Of a DNA stretch of 64,000 nucleotides, positions 15,627 to 24,210 are shown in pieces (position 1 is the first letter of the stretch; each line of letters opens with the position of its first letter). Origin of the DNA: Chachezhania antarctica (GTDB lineage Bacteria; Pseudomonadota; Alphaproteobacteria; Rhodobacterales; Rhodobacteraceae); contig NZ_QZEX01000002.1 in NCBI RefSeq assembly GCF_003646465.1, positions 248,001 through 312,000 on the forward strand, given 5' to 3'. The position numbers were made by a program, and so were the translations under genes. The notes below the pieces were generated by a model, which was given only the letters and a program-made list of their open reading frames with translations, was not told where the DNA came from and ran no database searches.

Positions 15627-18173
15627 ATGCGCGACGCCGCACCCAGCAAGATTTTTCTACATGACTACCAACCCTTCGGATATTTCGTCGACAGCGTCCA
15701 TCTGACGTTCGATCTGTCCCCGAACGCCACGCGCGTCACCACGCGCATGGCGATCCGCCCCAATCCCGCGGGCGACCCCGCCTTCTTCCTTCACGGCGAG
15801 AACCTGAACCTGATCTCGGCCACCATCGACGGCACGCCCGTCACGCCGGTGATCACGGCCGAAGGCCTTTCTTGCCACGTGCCGTCCCATGATTTCATAT
15901 GGGAAACGGTGGTGGAGATCGATCCTGCCAACAACACGGCGCTCGAGGGCCTCTACATGTCGAACGGCATGTACTGCACCCAGTGCGAGCCCGAGGGTTT
16001 TCGCAAGATCACCTTCTTCCCGGACCGTCCCGACGTGATGTCGATCTTCACCGTGCGCATCAACGGCGATCTGCCGGTGCTGCTGTCGAACGGCAACAAG
16101 GTCTCGACCGGGCCGGGCCATGCCGAATGGCACGACCCCTGGCGCAAGCCCGCCTACCTGTTCGCGCTGGTCGCGGGCGATCTGGTCAACCACCCCGGCC
16201 GCTTCACCACGAAATCCGGCCGCGATGTCGAATTGAATGTCTGGGTCCGCCAGGGCGACGAGGACAAGTGCGCCTTCGCCATGGAAGCTCTTGAAAAGTC
16301 GATGAAATGGGACGAGGACGTCTACGGTCGTGAATACGACCTGGATATCTTCAACATCGTCGCCGTCGACGATTTCAACATGGGCGCGATGGAAAACAAG
16401 GGGCTGAACGTCTTCAACTCCTCTGCCGTGTTGGCCAGCCCGGAAACCGCCACCGATCTGAATTTCGAACGGATCGAGGCGATCATCGCGCACGAGTACT
16501 TCCACAACTGGACCGGCAACCGCATCACCTGCCGCGACTGGTTCCAGCTGTGCTTGAAGGAAGGCCTGACCGTCTTCCGCGACAGCCAATTCACCGCCGA
16601 CATGCGGTCGGCCCCGGTGAAGCGGATCGGCGACGTGATCGACCTGCGCGCCCGGCAGTTCCGCGAGGATGCCGGCCCGCTGGCCCATGCCGTGCGGCCC
16701 GAAAGCTATGAAGAGATCAACAACTTCTATACCGCCACCGTCTACGAAAAAGGCGCCGAGGTGATCGGCATGCTGAAGCGGCTGGTGGGGGACGACGCCT
16801 ACGCCAAGGCCGTGGATCTGTACTTCGAAAGGCACGACGGGCAGGCCTGCACCATCGAGGACTGGCTGAAGGTTTTCGAGGATTCCACGGGCCGCGATCT
16901 GACCCAGTTCAAACGCTGGTACAGCCAAGCGGGCACGCCGCATCTGACGGTGGACGAAAACTGGGACGGGTCCACTTACACACTGACCTTCGGCCAGACG
17001 ACGCGGCCCACCGATGCCTCCCCCGATCCGCAACCGCAGGTGATCCCGATCGAGGTCGGCCTGCTGGGCCCCAATGGCAGCGAGCTTCAGGGCTCGACCC
17101 TGCTGGAGATGACGGAGGCGACCCAAAGCTTCACCTTCGAAGACATCCAGTCGAAGCCGGTGGCGTCGATCCTGCGGGGCTTTTCGGCGCCCGTGGTGCT
17201 GAAACGCGATGTCCCGCGCGAAGAACGGGTGTTCCTGCTGACGCACGACACCGATCCCTTCAACCGCTGGGAATCCGCGCGCAGCCTTGCGCGGCAGATC
17301 CTGGTCGAAGGCGCGCTGACCGGCGATCCGCTGGACGGTGACCTGGCCGAAGGCCTGCGCGCCGTGCTGCGCGACGACAGCCTCGACCCGGCCTACCGCG
17401 CGATGATGCTGGCGCTGCCCAGCGAGTCGGAAATCGCGTCGGCCATCCACGATCGCGGCAACGTGCCCGATCCGACGGCGATCTGGACGGCGTCCGAAGC
17501 GCTGAAGGACCAGATCGCACGGCTGGCGGAATCCGAGCTTCTGTCGCTCCATGACCAGATGCAGGTGACCGCGCCCTACCGCCCCGATGCCGAACAGTCC
17601 GGCCGTCGGGCATTGGGCAACGCCGCGCTGCGGCTGTTGAACCGGCGCGATGGCGGTATGCGGGCGCGGGCGCAATATGCCTCGGCCGACAACATGACGC
17701 TGCAGCTTTCCGCGCTCAGCTGCATGCTGGCGCTCGGCAACGGCGTCAGCGAACTGGCGGATTTCTACGACCAGTGGCAGGGCGAACGGCTGGTTCTGGA
17801 CAAGTGGTTCGGCATTCAGGTGATGGAAGGCGATCCTTGGACGGCCGTGCCCATCGCCGAACGGCTGACCCATCACCCGGATTTCAACTGGCAGAACCCG
17901 AACCGCTTCCGCGCGGTGATGGGCGCGCTGGCCGCGAACCACGCCGGGTTCCATGCCGCCGATGGATCGGGCTACAAGCTGCTGGCCGACTGGCTGATCA
18001 AGCTCGATGCCAAGAACCCCCAAACCGCCGCCCGCATGTGCGCCGCGTTCCAAAGCTGGCGTCATTACGACGACAGCCGGCAGGCCCATGCGCGCGCCGA
18101 ACTGGAACGCATCGCCGCCACGCCCGACCTGTCCCGCGACATGCGCGAGATGGTGGGCCGGATGCTGGCCTGA
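15627..18173 (+). CDS. pepN: aminopeptidase N
   Basis: M1-family zinc aminopeptidase of 848 residues, cytoplasmic, which trims N-terminal residues from peptides. The exopeptidase motif GAMEN is at 253-257 and the zinc site HEYFH at 289-293, within HEYFHNWTGNR. The second glutamate ligand region (LKEGLTVFRD) follows about 18 residues on. Length and domain layout match Gram-negative PepN (about 870). ATG 15627 (MRDAAPSKIFLHDYQPF) follows a GCGAGG ribosome site. No disruption is seen. A GCCTGACG/CGTCAGGC hairpin follows the stop codon. Confidence 0.95.
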   Translation: MRDAAPSKIFLHDYQPFGYFVDSVHLTFDLSPNATRVTTRMAIRPNPAGDPAFFLHGENLNLISATIDGTPVTPVITAEGLSCHVPSHDFIWETVVEIDPANNTALEGLYMSNGMYCTQCEPEGFRKITFFPDRPDVMSIFTVRINGDLPVLLSNGNKVSTGPGHAEWHDPWRKPAYLFALVAGDLVNHPGRFTTKSGRDVELNVWVRQGDEDKCAFAMEALEKSMKWDEDVYGREYDLDIFNIVAVDDFNMGAMENKGLNVFNSSAVLASPETATDLNFERIEAIIAHEYFHNWTGNRITCRDWFQLCLKEGLTVFRDSQFTADMRSAPVKRIGDVIDLRARQFREDAGPLAHAVRPESYEEINNFYTATVYEKGAEVIGMLKRLVGDDAYAKAVDLYFERHDGQACTIEDWLKVFEDSTGRDLTQFKRWYSQAGTPHLTVDENWDGSTYTLTFGQTTRPTDASPDPQPQVIPIEVGLLGPNGSELQGSTLLEMTEATQSFTFEDIQSKPVASILRGFSAPVVLKRDVPREERVFLLTHDTDPFNRWESARSLARQILVEGALTGDPLDGDLAEGLRAVLRDDSLDPAYRAMMLALPSESEIASAIHDRGNVPDPTAIWTASEALKDQIARLAESELLSLHDQMQVTAPYRPDAEQSGRRALGNAALRLLNRRDGGMRARAQYASADNMTLQLSALSCMLALGNGVSELADFYDQWQGERLVLDKWFGIQVMEGDPWTAVPIAERLTHHPDFNWQNPNRFRAVMGALAANHAGFHAADGSGYKLLADWLIKLDAKNPQTAARMCAAFQSWRHYDDSRQAHARAELERIAATPDLSRDMREMVGRMLA

Positions 18174-18195
18174 CCGGTCTTTGACATCCCCTTTT

Positions 18196-18230
18196 GCCTG
18201 ACGCTAACTGCCGCCGCAGGGACGTCAGGC
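18196..18230. promoter_or_regulatory. hairpin between pepN and the leader ORF
   Basis: GCCTGACG at 18196-18203 and CGTCAGGC at 18223-18230 are exact complements around a 19-base loop. It lacks a following T-run. It ends 15 bases before the ATG of the 16-codon ORF and includes nothing of its ribosome site, so it could be a pepN 3' end or a leader structure. Confidence 0.5.
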
Positions 18231-18244
18231 GAAACGGAGGTTTC

Positions 18245-18295
18245 ATGACCCGCACTATCGAGACAATCGCTCGCTCCGTTTCGACCGGGCGATGA
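18245..18295 (+). CDS. 16-codon upstream ORF (possible leader peptide)
   Basis: MTRTIETIARSVSTGR and a TGA stop. It has a strong GGAGG ribosome site five bases before its ATG. Its stop codon overlaps the ATG of the next gene (ATGA at 18292-18295). The following gene has no ribosome site of its own, so its translation probably depends on this ORF. A single-base frameshift at the N-terminus of one longer gene is the alternative. Confidence 0.5.
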   Translation: MTRTIETIARSVSTGR

Positions 18296-18726
18296 CCGAG
18301 CCGTTTACCTTCGAGCGCTCGGGCCGAAGCTCGGCCGCGATGCTGTCGGTCGCGGCGGCGATGATGATCCTGATCCTGCTGCGCATCGTCTTCGTGGCCG
18401 CGTGGTGGCTTCTGGCGATACTTCTGATCCCGGTCCTGCCCGCGATCCGCGATCTGATTGTCGACGCCCCCGCCAGCCTGTCGCTGGACGACGAGCGGCT
18501 GATCTGGACCACGGGAAACCGCACCGGCATGTTGGAACTGGCCGAGATCGACCACATGCGTTTCGACCGCCGCTGGGATTTCTCGGTCCGCGTCACGGCA
18601 GTGCTGAAGGCCCATGAGAAGCGCGTCCACCTGCCCGAGGAATGCCTGCCCCGCCGCGATGTGCTGGCACAGGCGTTCGAGGCGCGCGGGATGGAAATCC
18701 GGCGCAATCCGTTTTCAGTGCTGTGA
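18292..18726 (+). CDS. conserved membrane protein of unknown function
   Basis: A 144-residue protein. Residues 1-14 are soluble, residues 15-55 hold one long or two short hydrophobic segments (MLSVAAAMMILILLRIVF and WWLLAILLIPVLPAI), and the rest is a soluble domain (SLSLDDERLIWTTGNRTGML...) with a PH-like alternation of strands. I cannot name the family with certainty. No ribosome site precedes the ATG, and the stop of a 16-codon ORF overlaps it. The frame upstream of the ATG also reads as plausible protein (HYRDNRSLRFDRAM), so the start or the frame may be wrong. Confidence 0.7.
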   Translation: MTEPFTFERSGRSSAAMLSVAAAMMILILLRIVFVAAWWLLAILLIPVLPAIRDLIVDAPASLSLDDERLIWTTGNRTGMLELAEIDHMRFDRRWDFSVRVTAVLKAHEKRVHLPEECLPRRDVLAQAFEARGMEIRRNPFSVL

Positions 18727-18744
18727 CCATGTGGCTGCGGTAGA

Positions 18745-18807
18745 GGGGGCTCTGCCCCCATCCGCGCTTTGCGCGAACTCCCCCGAGGTATTTTTGCACC
18801 AAAGAAG
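18745..18807 (+). repeat. Family B composite repeat, copy 2
   Basis: GGGGGC-TCT-GCCCCC hairpin, about 20 bases that include GCGC-TTT-GCGC, then CCCCGAGGTATTTTTGCACC and AAAGAAG. It lies between the membrane protein gene and gatB, 18 bases after a stop codon. Confidence 0.8.
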
Positions 18808-18902
18808 TGCCGGGAGAGGTCGTGAAAGATGTGGGCGGCTCTTGTCGCGGGACGTAGCGTGGCCTAGAAACCGGCCGTTCCCTTCATCACAAGGCGCACC
18901 CC

Positions 18903-20414
18903 ATGCTGGATCTGACCTACGAGAGCCCGAGCCCCAAGATCATCGCGGGGGCCAAGCACGATTGGGAGCTTGTGATCGGGATGGAGGTACACGCGCAGGT
19001 GTCCTCGAACGCCAAGCTGTTTTCCGGCGCGTCGACGCAGTTCGGGGCGGAACCCAATTCGAACGTGGCCTTCGTGGATGCCGCGATGCCGGGAATGCTT
19101 CCGGTGATCAACGCATTCTGCGTCGAACAGGCCGTGCGCACGGGGCTGGGGCTGAAGGCCGCGATCAACCTGCGATCCGCCTTCGACCGGAAGAACTATT
19201 TCTACCCGGACCTGCCGCAGGGCTACCAGATCTCGCAGCTGTACCACCCCATCGTGGGCGAAGGCGAAGTGCTGGTGGAAATGGGCGAAGGCGTGGCGCG
19301 GCTGGTGCGGATCGAGCGCATCCACCTTGAACAGGACGCCGGCAAGTCGATCCACGACATGGATCCGGCCCTGTCCTTCGTCGACCTGAACCGTACGGGC
19401 GTGGCGTTGATGGAGATCGTCTCGCGCCCCGACATCCGGGGGCCGGAAGAAGCGGCAGCCTACATCGCCAAGCTGCGCCAGATCTTGCGCTACCTGGGCA
19501 CCTGTGACGGCAACATGCAAAGCGGCAGCATGCGCGCCGACGTGAACGTGTCGATCTGCCGGCCCGGCGCCTACGAGAAATACCAGGAAACGCAGGATTT
19601 CTCGCATCTGGGCACGCGGTGCGAGATCAAGAACATGAACTCCATGCGCTTTATCCAGGCCGCCATCGATTACGAGGCGCGCCGCCAGATCGCCATCGTC
19701 GAAGGCGGCGGCACGGTCGATCAGGAAACCCGCCTGTACGATCCCGACAAGAACGAAACCCGGTCGATGCGGTCCAAGGAAGAGGCGCACGATTACCGCT
19801 ACTTCCCCGATCCCGACCTCTTGCCGCTGGAAATCGAACAGGCTTGGGTCGACGATATCGAATCCCGCCTGCCCGAACTGCCCGACGCCAAGAAGGCGCG
19901 GTTCATGAAGGATTTCGGCCTGTCCGATTACGATGCCTCGGTCCTGACGGCGGAAGTCGAGGCCGCGGCCTATTTCGAAGCCGTGGCGGCGGATGCCGAT
20001 GGCAAGATGGCCGCGAACTGGGTGATCAACGAACTCTTCGGCCGTCTGAAGAAGGACGAAAAGCACATCACCGAAAGCCCGATGTCCTCGGCCCAGCTTG
20101 CGGGCGTGATCGGGCTGATCTCGAAGAACGTGATTTCCGGCAAGATGGCCAAGGACCTGTTCGAGATCGTCTACACCGAAGGCGGCGACCCGGCGCAGAT
20201 CGCGGAAGAGCGCGGCATGAAGCAGGTCACCGACACGGGCGCGATCGAAACGGCAGTGGACGAGGTCATCGCCGCCAATCCGGAGCAGGTGGAAAAGGCG
20301 CAGCAGAACCCGAAACTTGCGGGCTGGTTCGTGGGCCAGGTGATGAAGGCCACCGGCGGCAAGGCCAACCCCAAGGCCGTGAACGAGATCGTGATGGCGA
20401 AACTGGGGCTCTGA
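18903..20414 (+). CDS. gatB: Asp-tRNA(Asn)/Glu-tRNA(Gln) amidotransferase subunit B
   Basis: A 503-residue subunit of the GatCAB complex, which converts misacylated Glu-tRNA(Gln) and Asp-tRNA(Asn) to the amide forms. The start ([20 protein letters not shown]) and [13 protein letters not shown] motif are diagnostic, as are the zinc/kinase-core region around [20 protein letters not shown] and the C-terminal YqeY-like tail ([15 protein letters not shown]). Length is usual for the family. It stands alone, without gatA or gatC, as is common in alphaproteobacteria. Confidence 0.96.
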   Translation: MLDLTYESPSPKIIAGAKHDWELVIGMEVHAQVSSNAKLFSGASTQFGAEPNSNVAFVDAAMPGMLPVINAFCVEQAVRTGLGLKAAINLRSAFDRKNYFYPDLPQGYQISQLYHPIVGEGEVLVEMGEGVARLVRIERIHLEQDAGKSIHDMDPALSFVDLNRTGVALMEIVSRPDIRGPEEAAAYIAKLRQILRYLGTCDGNMQSGSMRADVNVSICRPGAYEKYQETQDFSHLGTRCEIKNMNSMRFIQAAIDYEARRQIAIVEGGGTVDQETRLYDPDKNETRSMRSKEEAHDYRYFPDPDLLPLEIEQAWVDDIESRLPELPDAKKARFMKDFGLSDYDASVLTAEVEAAAYFEAVAADADGKMAANWVINELFGRLKKDEKHITESPMSSAQLAGVIGLISKNVISGKMAKDLFEIVYTEGGDPAQIAEERGMKQVTDTGAIETAVDEVIAANPEQVEKAQQNPKLAGWFVGQVMKATGGKANPKAVNEIVMAKLGL

Positions 20415-20432
20415 CAGCCCGGTTCTGCGAGG

Positions 20433-20459
20433 CTGGACGGGTCGTCTGCCCGGGTCCAG
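20433..20459. terminator. hairpin after gatB
   Basis: CTGGAC at 20433-20438 pairs with GTCCAG at 20454-20459, with GGG/CCC continuing the stem across a one-base bulge. There is no T-run, so it would be a weak intrinsic terminator or a 3'-stabilising hairpin. Confidence 0.45.
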
Positions 20460-20638
20460 GCTGTCGCAAGGGGCCGCTGAAGTCGGCGGTCAGGCGACGC
20501 TGCGGCAGGCGGTCGGGTGGCTGATGCGGCAACAATTTCCGCAAGGCCCGCATGTCGCCGCGCCCCCCCTGCCCTTCGACTGGCCATTCCGCGCGTGCCT
20601 TGGCATAAACGCCCGGACCGCCACGAAAGGACCCCTTC

Positions 20639-21127
20639 ATGACGACCATCCTCGCCGCGCCCTTCGCCTCCGACCCGATCATCGTGAAGCCGGAATGGAT
20701 CGATTACAACGGCCACCTGAACATGGCCTATTACAACGTGATCTTCGATACCGGGGTCGATAGCTGCTATGCCGCGATGGGGTTCGGGCCGAACTATGCC
20801 GCCGAGCGGAAGATGACGACCTACACTGCCGAATTCCACGTCCGCTATGTGCGCGAGATCAAGGAAGGCGATATCGTCACCGTCACCACGCAGCTGATCG
20901 ACTTCGACGAAAAGCGGATCCACACCTACCAGGAGATCGTGCATTCCGATGGCTGGATCTCGGCCACGGGCGAAGGGTTGGGCCTGCATGTCGACATGTC
21001 TGGCCCCCGCGTCGCGGCGATGCCCGATGACGTCTACGCCAAGGTGAAGGCGATGCACGAGGCGCACGCGGCGCTGCCGCGCCCTGCGACGATCGGCAAG
21101 CCCATCGGGATCCGCCGCAAGGGCTGA
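20639..21127 (+). CDS. hotdog-fold thioesterase family protein
   Basis: A 162-residue protein of the 4-hydroxybenzoyl-CoA thioesterase type. The conserved WIDYNGHLNMAYY block near residues 21-33 holds the Asp/Asn active-site region, followed by HVRYVREIKEGDIVTVTTQL and a C-terminal helix. The start is preceded by an AAAGGA ribosome site. It resembles thioesterases found beside or fused to carnitine dehydrogenase, but no such gene is adjacent, so only acyl-CoA thioester hydrolysis is claimed. Confidence 0.82.
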   Translation: MTTILAAPFASDPIIVKPEWIDYNGHLNMAYYNVIFDTGVDSCYAAMGFGPNYAAERKMTTYTAEFHVRYVREIKEGDIVTVTTQLIDFDEKRIHTYQEIVHSDGWISATGEGLGLHVDMSGPRVAAMPDDVYAKVKAMHEAHAALPRPATIGKPIGIRRKG

Positions 21128-21191
21128 GCGCTCTGGTCAAGCACCGTCCGGCCCGCTAGAGGGGGGCGGTGCGACAAGAATGGGGCGCCCG

Positions 21192-21653
21192 ATGCAGCGC
21201 TATGAATACAAGGTGATACCGGCGCCGACAAAGGCGCAGAAGGCCCGCGGGGTGAAGACTCCCGAAGGCCGCTTTGCTGCCACGGTCGAAAGCGAGCTGA
21301 ACCGGATGGGCGCCGACGGCTGGGAGTTCCAGCGGGCAGAGACCCTCCCGGCCGAGGAACGGTCGGGCCTCACGGGCTCGACCAGGGCCTGGCGCACGAT
21401 GCTGGTGTTCCGCCGCGCAACGGGGGCGGCCACGGTGCAGGACGCCGAACTGGCCACGGACGTCAAGGACACGGCTTCGGTCAAGGACACGCCTTCGCTG
21501 GGCTCTGCCGTGCCGCGGGAACCCTCTCTGGGAGCCGCGGACCGGAAAGCGTCGTTCCGGCCACTGGCGCCCGAGACATGGCCGGACGGCACCCCGATGA
21601 CCTCCACGCAGGGCCGCGACGATGACGCGGACGACGAGGATCGCCGAAGCTAG
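21192..21653 (+). CDS. DUF4177-type protein
   Basis: A 153-residue protein. The N-terminal 70 residues (MQRYEYKVIPAP ... RMGADGWEFQRAETLPA) match the DUF4177 pattern of a short beta-sheet with a conserved W-E-F. The remainder is low-complexity and charged (DVKDTASVKDTPS, then DDDADDEDRRS) and likely disordered. ATG 21192 fits the domain start; an ATG 12 bases upstream is also possible. Function unknown. The downstream small gene is convergent. Confidence 0.72.
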   Translation: MQRYEYKVIPAPTKAQKARGVKTPEGRFAATVESELNRMGADGWEFQRAETLPAEERSGLTGSTRAWRTMLVFRRATGAATVQDAELATDVKDTASVKDTPSLGSAVPREPSLGAADRKASFRPLAPETWPDGTPMTSTQGRDDDADDEDRRS

Positions 21654-21663
21654 CGCGCGGCTG

Positions 21664-21834
21664 TCAGAAAAGCCAGGCGCCCAGCGTCAGCACAAGGTAG
21701 ACCGGGATCGCCAGCGCGAGCGCTGCCAACAGGGCCGCGGCCCGTGTCAGCCGTGGCGCGGGCGCGGCGCGGGCCAGCTTGTTGGAACGCGGCGAACCGG
21801 CGGAGCGGGGCGATTTTCGCGACGGATTTGTCAT
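21664..21834 (-). CDS. small basic single-pass membrane protein
   Basis: A 56-residue frame (MTNPSRKSPRSAGSPRSNKL...) with a very basic N-terminal half and a C-terminal hydrophobic segment (AAALLAALALAIPVYLVLTL) that ends GAWLF. A longer start at 21891 is open but would run into the promoter of the divergent GNAT gene. The positive-inside charge pattern supports a real small membrane protein. No family is recognised. Confidence 0.5.
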   Translation of the reverse strand: MTNPSRKSPRSAGSPRSNKLARAAPAPRLTRAAALLAALALAIPVYLVLTLGAWLF

Positions 21835-21934
21835 GGCAGGCATTCGAACCCCATTCGGGTTAACAATGCGTGAAAATGATCCCGCGGGCACACGTTAACC
21901 ACGGATTAGGACGAGACGGGCAGAACTGGCTCTC

Positions 21935-22852
21935 ATGACGTCCGGTCCTGATTTGTCCCTTCTTCCCCTGCAGCAGCACCCGCGCTTTGGCGCGGCGCTG
22001 GCGCGGATCGGGCGCCCGCCGCTGATCGTCTCGGGCCTCACGGTCCTGCGCCGCCGGTTTGCCGGCCTGCCGGTGGCGATGCTGACGCGGTTCGATCCCG
22101 GCCAGGGGGAGATGCTGCCCGATATCGTGGCGCGCGCCGGGCTGGGCGCCTGGCCGCTCGTGCTGGCCCCCGATGGGCCCTGCCCCGCCATGGCGCAGCT
22201 GGGCGCGGTACCGCTCGTCTCCCCCGTGACGGTGGCGGAGCTCGATCTCGGGGCGCCTTTGGACGCGCTCCGCCGCAACCTTTCGGGCAAATGGCGCAAC
22301 CGCCTGAAGGCGGCAGAGGCCTCGGGCCTGTCCGTCTCGGACCGGCCGATGCCGCTCGACCCCGATCACTGGCTACTCAGGGCTGACACGACGCAGGGCC
22401 GGCAGCGCGGCTACCGAAACTGGCCCGTGCCGCTGACACTGGCCTATGCCACCGCCCATCCCGGCAAAGCGCGTCTGTTCACGGCGCGCGACCGGACGGG
22501 AGAAGAGATCGCCGCGATGCTGTTCCTGCGGCACGGCAAGGTGGCGACCTATCACCTGGGCCACAGCACCGAAACCGGGCGCGACCTGGCAGCGCACAAT
22601 CTCCTGATGTGGACGGCCATCGAACGGCTGGCCCGGGCCGGGTGCACGCGGCTCGATCTGGGCCTTGCCAACGGGGAGGACGCGGCGGGCCTTCTGCACT
22701 TCAAGCTGGGCACCGGCGCGAGATTGCGGCCCCTGGGCGGAACATGGGGCTGGTGGCCGCCTCTGGGGCGCAGCCTGCGGCCCCTCGCCCGGCTCGACCG
22801 GCGGCTGATGCAGCTCGACACGGCGACAAACGGCCTGCCTGCCCGTGGCTGA
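21935..22852 (+). CDS. GNAT-fold N-acetyltransferase, BioF2-like
   Basis: A 305-residue protein with a C-terminal acetyltransferase-like domain. Recognisable stretches are GKWRNRLKAAEASGL, the acceptor strand EEIAAMLFLRHGKVATYHLGH, and LDLGLANGEDAAGLLHFKLG near residues 245-265, typical of the BioF2/FemAB-related acetyltransferase group. The C-terminal 45 residues are rich in Trp, Arg and Leu. Substrate unknown. It is followed by a palindromic element shared with the convergent bolA gene. Confidence 0.78.
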   Translation: MTSGPDLSLLPLQQHPRFGAALARIGRPPLIVSGLTVLRRRFAGLPVAMLTRFDPGQGEMLPDIVARAGLGAWPLVLAPDGPCPAMAQLGAVPLVSPVTVAELDLGAPLDALRRNLSGKWRNRLKAAEASGLSVSDRPMPLDPDHWLLRADTTQGRQRGYRNWPVPLTLAYATAHPGKARLFTARDRTGEEIAAMLFLRHGKVATYHLGHSTETGRDLAAHNLLMWTAIERLARAGCTRLDLGLANGEDAAGLLHFKLGTGARLRPLGGTWGWWPPLGRSLRPLARLDRRLMQLDTATNGLPARG

Positions 22853-22872
22853 CACCCCGCGCGGCCGCCTTT

Positions 22873-22890
22873 CCGGCGCATCAGCGCCGG
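22873..22890. repeat. hairpin abutting family D copy 2
   Basis: CCGGCGC at 22873-22879 and GCGCCGG at 22884-22890 form a perfect 7-bp stem with loop ATCA, immediately before the left outer arm of the element at 22891. Confidence 0.7.
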
Positions 22891-22965
22891 ATCGCGCCCG
22901 GGGCCGGTCGGCGGATCGCGCAGCGATCCGACGGGGCGGGCGGGTGGGCCGGGGCCGGGCGCGAT
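22891..22965 (+). repeat. Family D palindromic element, copy 2
   Basis: Outer arms at 22891-22901 and 22955-22965 are an exact 11-bp inverted repeat. The inner hairpin is GGATCGC (22913-22919), GCA, GCGATCC (22923-22929). The core GACGGGGCGGGCGGGTGGG follows at 22930-22948. It lies between convergent GNAT and bolA genes. Confidence 0.85.
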
Positions 22966-23026
22966 TGAAACGCCCGCACGCACACCCGCTTTTCACGGAA
23001 TGGTGACCGGCCGATGCCGCGCCGGC

Positions 23027-23299
23027 TCAGGTCCCTATGTCGAGAGACAGGGCATGAATGCGCCCCATGATGTCCTTGCCCAGTGCCTCGTGGATGCTGC
23101 GATGACGCGCGATACGCGACATGCCCTCGAAATCGTCGGACCGGATCACGATACGGAAATGGCTCTGACCGCCCTCCTGGTACCCGGCATGGCCCCTGTG
23201 GGCCTCGCTTTCGTCGATGACATCGATGGCGGACAGGTCGAACGCCCCCTCCAGACGGGTGCGCATCATGTCGGCCACGGTGGTTTCTGTGCTGCTCAT
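23027..23299 (-). CDS. bolA: BolA family protein
   Basis: A 90-residue BolA-fold protein. ATG 23299 (MSSTETTVADMMRTRLEGAF) follows a GGAG-type site; the upstream extension is not protein-like. Typical features are the DESEAHRGHAGYQEGGQSHFRI block, with the conserved HAGY-type region and FRI strand, and RHRSIHEALGKDIMGRIHALSL at the end. BolA proteins act with monothiol glutaredoxins in iron-sulfur trafficking. Divergent from the J-domain gene, an arrangement common in Rhodobacteraceae near cobS. Confidence 0.92.
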   Translation of the reverse strand: MSSTETTVADMMRTRLEGAFDLSAIDVIDESEAHRGHAGYQEGGQSHFRIVIRSDDFEGMSRIARHRSIHEALGKDIMGRIHALSLDIGT

Positions 23300-23421
23300 T
23301 TCGCGCTCCTGCAAAAAATCCAAGTCAACCCCTTCATTCTTCTGCTTCAAAGCGTAAACTCCGGTGTCCGAGTCGAAAAGACCACCCCTTTCGTTCTGCC
23401 GATGAAAGACGCACAAGCCCC

Positions 23422-24054
23422 GTGAACAAGACATCCAAATCCGATCCCTTTGGCTTCGACATGTCCGTGTCGTCCGCCAAGAAGAAGAACCCCCGCGGTC
23501 GCAGGGGCATGTCCGGTGCGTCCGAGACCTCGACCCGTGTCTGCGATCACGAGGGCTGCGAGGAGCCGGGCAAGTTCCGTGCGCCGAAAGCGCCGGACGT
23601 GCTCGACGATTATTTCTGGTTCTGCCAGCAGCATGTCCGGGAATACAATCTGAAGTGGAACTTCTTCGACGGCACCACCGAGGCCGAGCTGAACGCCCAG
23701 CAGACCAAGGACCGCGTGTGGGAACGCCAGACCCGCAAGATGGGCGATCCCGAAACCCGCGCCTGGGCGCGGCTGGGGATCGAGGATCCGCACCAGGTCC
23801 TGGGCAACAACAGCACGCAGAACCCCGGCCGTCGCAATGCCGGCAAGCGCCTGCCGCCCACCGAACGCCGCGCCATCGAGATCCTCGAGGTTCGCGACTC
23901 CTCGACCAAGACCGAGGTGCGCAAGGCCTACAAGGCGCTGATCAAGGTGCTCCACCCCGACATGAACGGCGGCGACCGCAGCCAGGAAGAACAGCTTCAG
24001 CTGGTCGTCTGGGCGTGGGAGCAGCTGAAGGACAGCCGCAACTTCAGGGACTGA
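23422..24054 (+). CDS. J-domain (DnaJ-like) protein
   Basis: A 210-residue protein with a GTG start at 23422. The N-terminal part (about 1-140) carries a metal-site-like pattern (CDHEGCEEPGKF ... FWFCQQHVREYN) of two cysteine-containing segments. The C-terminal 60 residues form a J domain: RAIEILEVRDSSTKTEVRKA, then the diagnostic HPD in VLHPDMNGGDRS. It should stimulate a DnaK-type ATPase. It lies upstream of cobS in the conserved bolA/J-protein/cobS/cobT neighbourhood, but a convergent fasciclin gene is inserted here. Confidence 0.9.
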   Translation: MNKTSKSDPFGFDMSVSSAKKKNPRGRRGMSGASETSTRVCDHEGCEEPGKFRAPKAPDVLDDYFWFCQQHVREYNLKWNFFDGTTEAELNAQQTKDRVWERQTRKMGDPETRAWARLGIEDPHQVLGNNSTQNPGRRNAGKRLPPTERRAIEILEVRDSSTKTEVRKAYKALIKVLHPDMNGGDRSQEEQLQLVVWAWEQLKDSRNFRD

Positions 24055-24076
24055 CGGTCCATCGCGTATGCGTTGC

Positions 24077-24103
24077 GGAGCGTGGAGACCACGCACCCTA
24101 CGG
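24077..24103 (-). repeat. Family C palindrome, copy 5
   Basis: On the plus strand GGAGCGTGG, AGA, CCACGCACCCTACGG; one mismatch in the outer arm relative to the consensus. It lies about 20 bases after the J-domain gene stop. Confidence 0.8.
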
Positions 24104-24133
24104 CGGTCGCGGATGGGTGCGCCCCGAAACGAA

Positions 24134-24163
24134 TGCAGGGTGCGCGCAGAGCACGCACCCTGC
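24134..24163. repeat. Family C-related palindrome, copy 6 (variant arms)
   Basis: GCAGGGTGCGCG, CAGAG, CACGCACCCTGC: arms of 12 bases with one mismatch, sharing the GGGTGCG/CGCACCC core of family C but with compensated outer bases (GC in place of GTA). Confidence 0.6.
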
Positions 24164-24166
24164 CAT

Positions 24167-24190
24167 GGGCCGCGGAGGGGGACGCGGCCC
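24167..24190. terminator. GC-rich hairpin after the fasciclin gene
   Basis: GGGCCGCG at 24167-24174 pairs with CGCGGCCC at 24183-24190 around an 8-base loop. No T-run follows. It lies between the convergent J-domain and fasciclin genes. Confidence 0.5.
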
Positions 24191-24210
24191 GGTACAGGCC
24201 TGGGCCCGTT

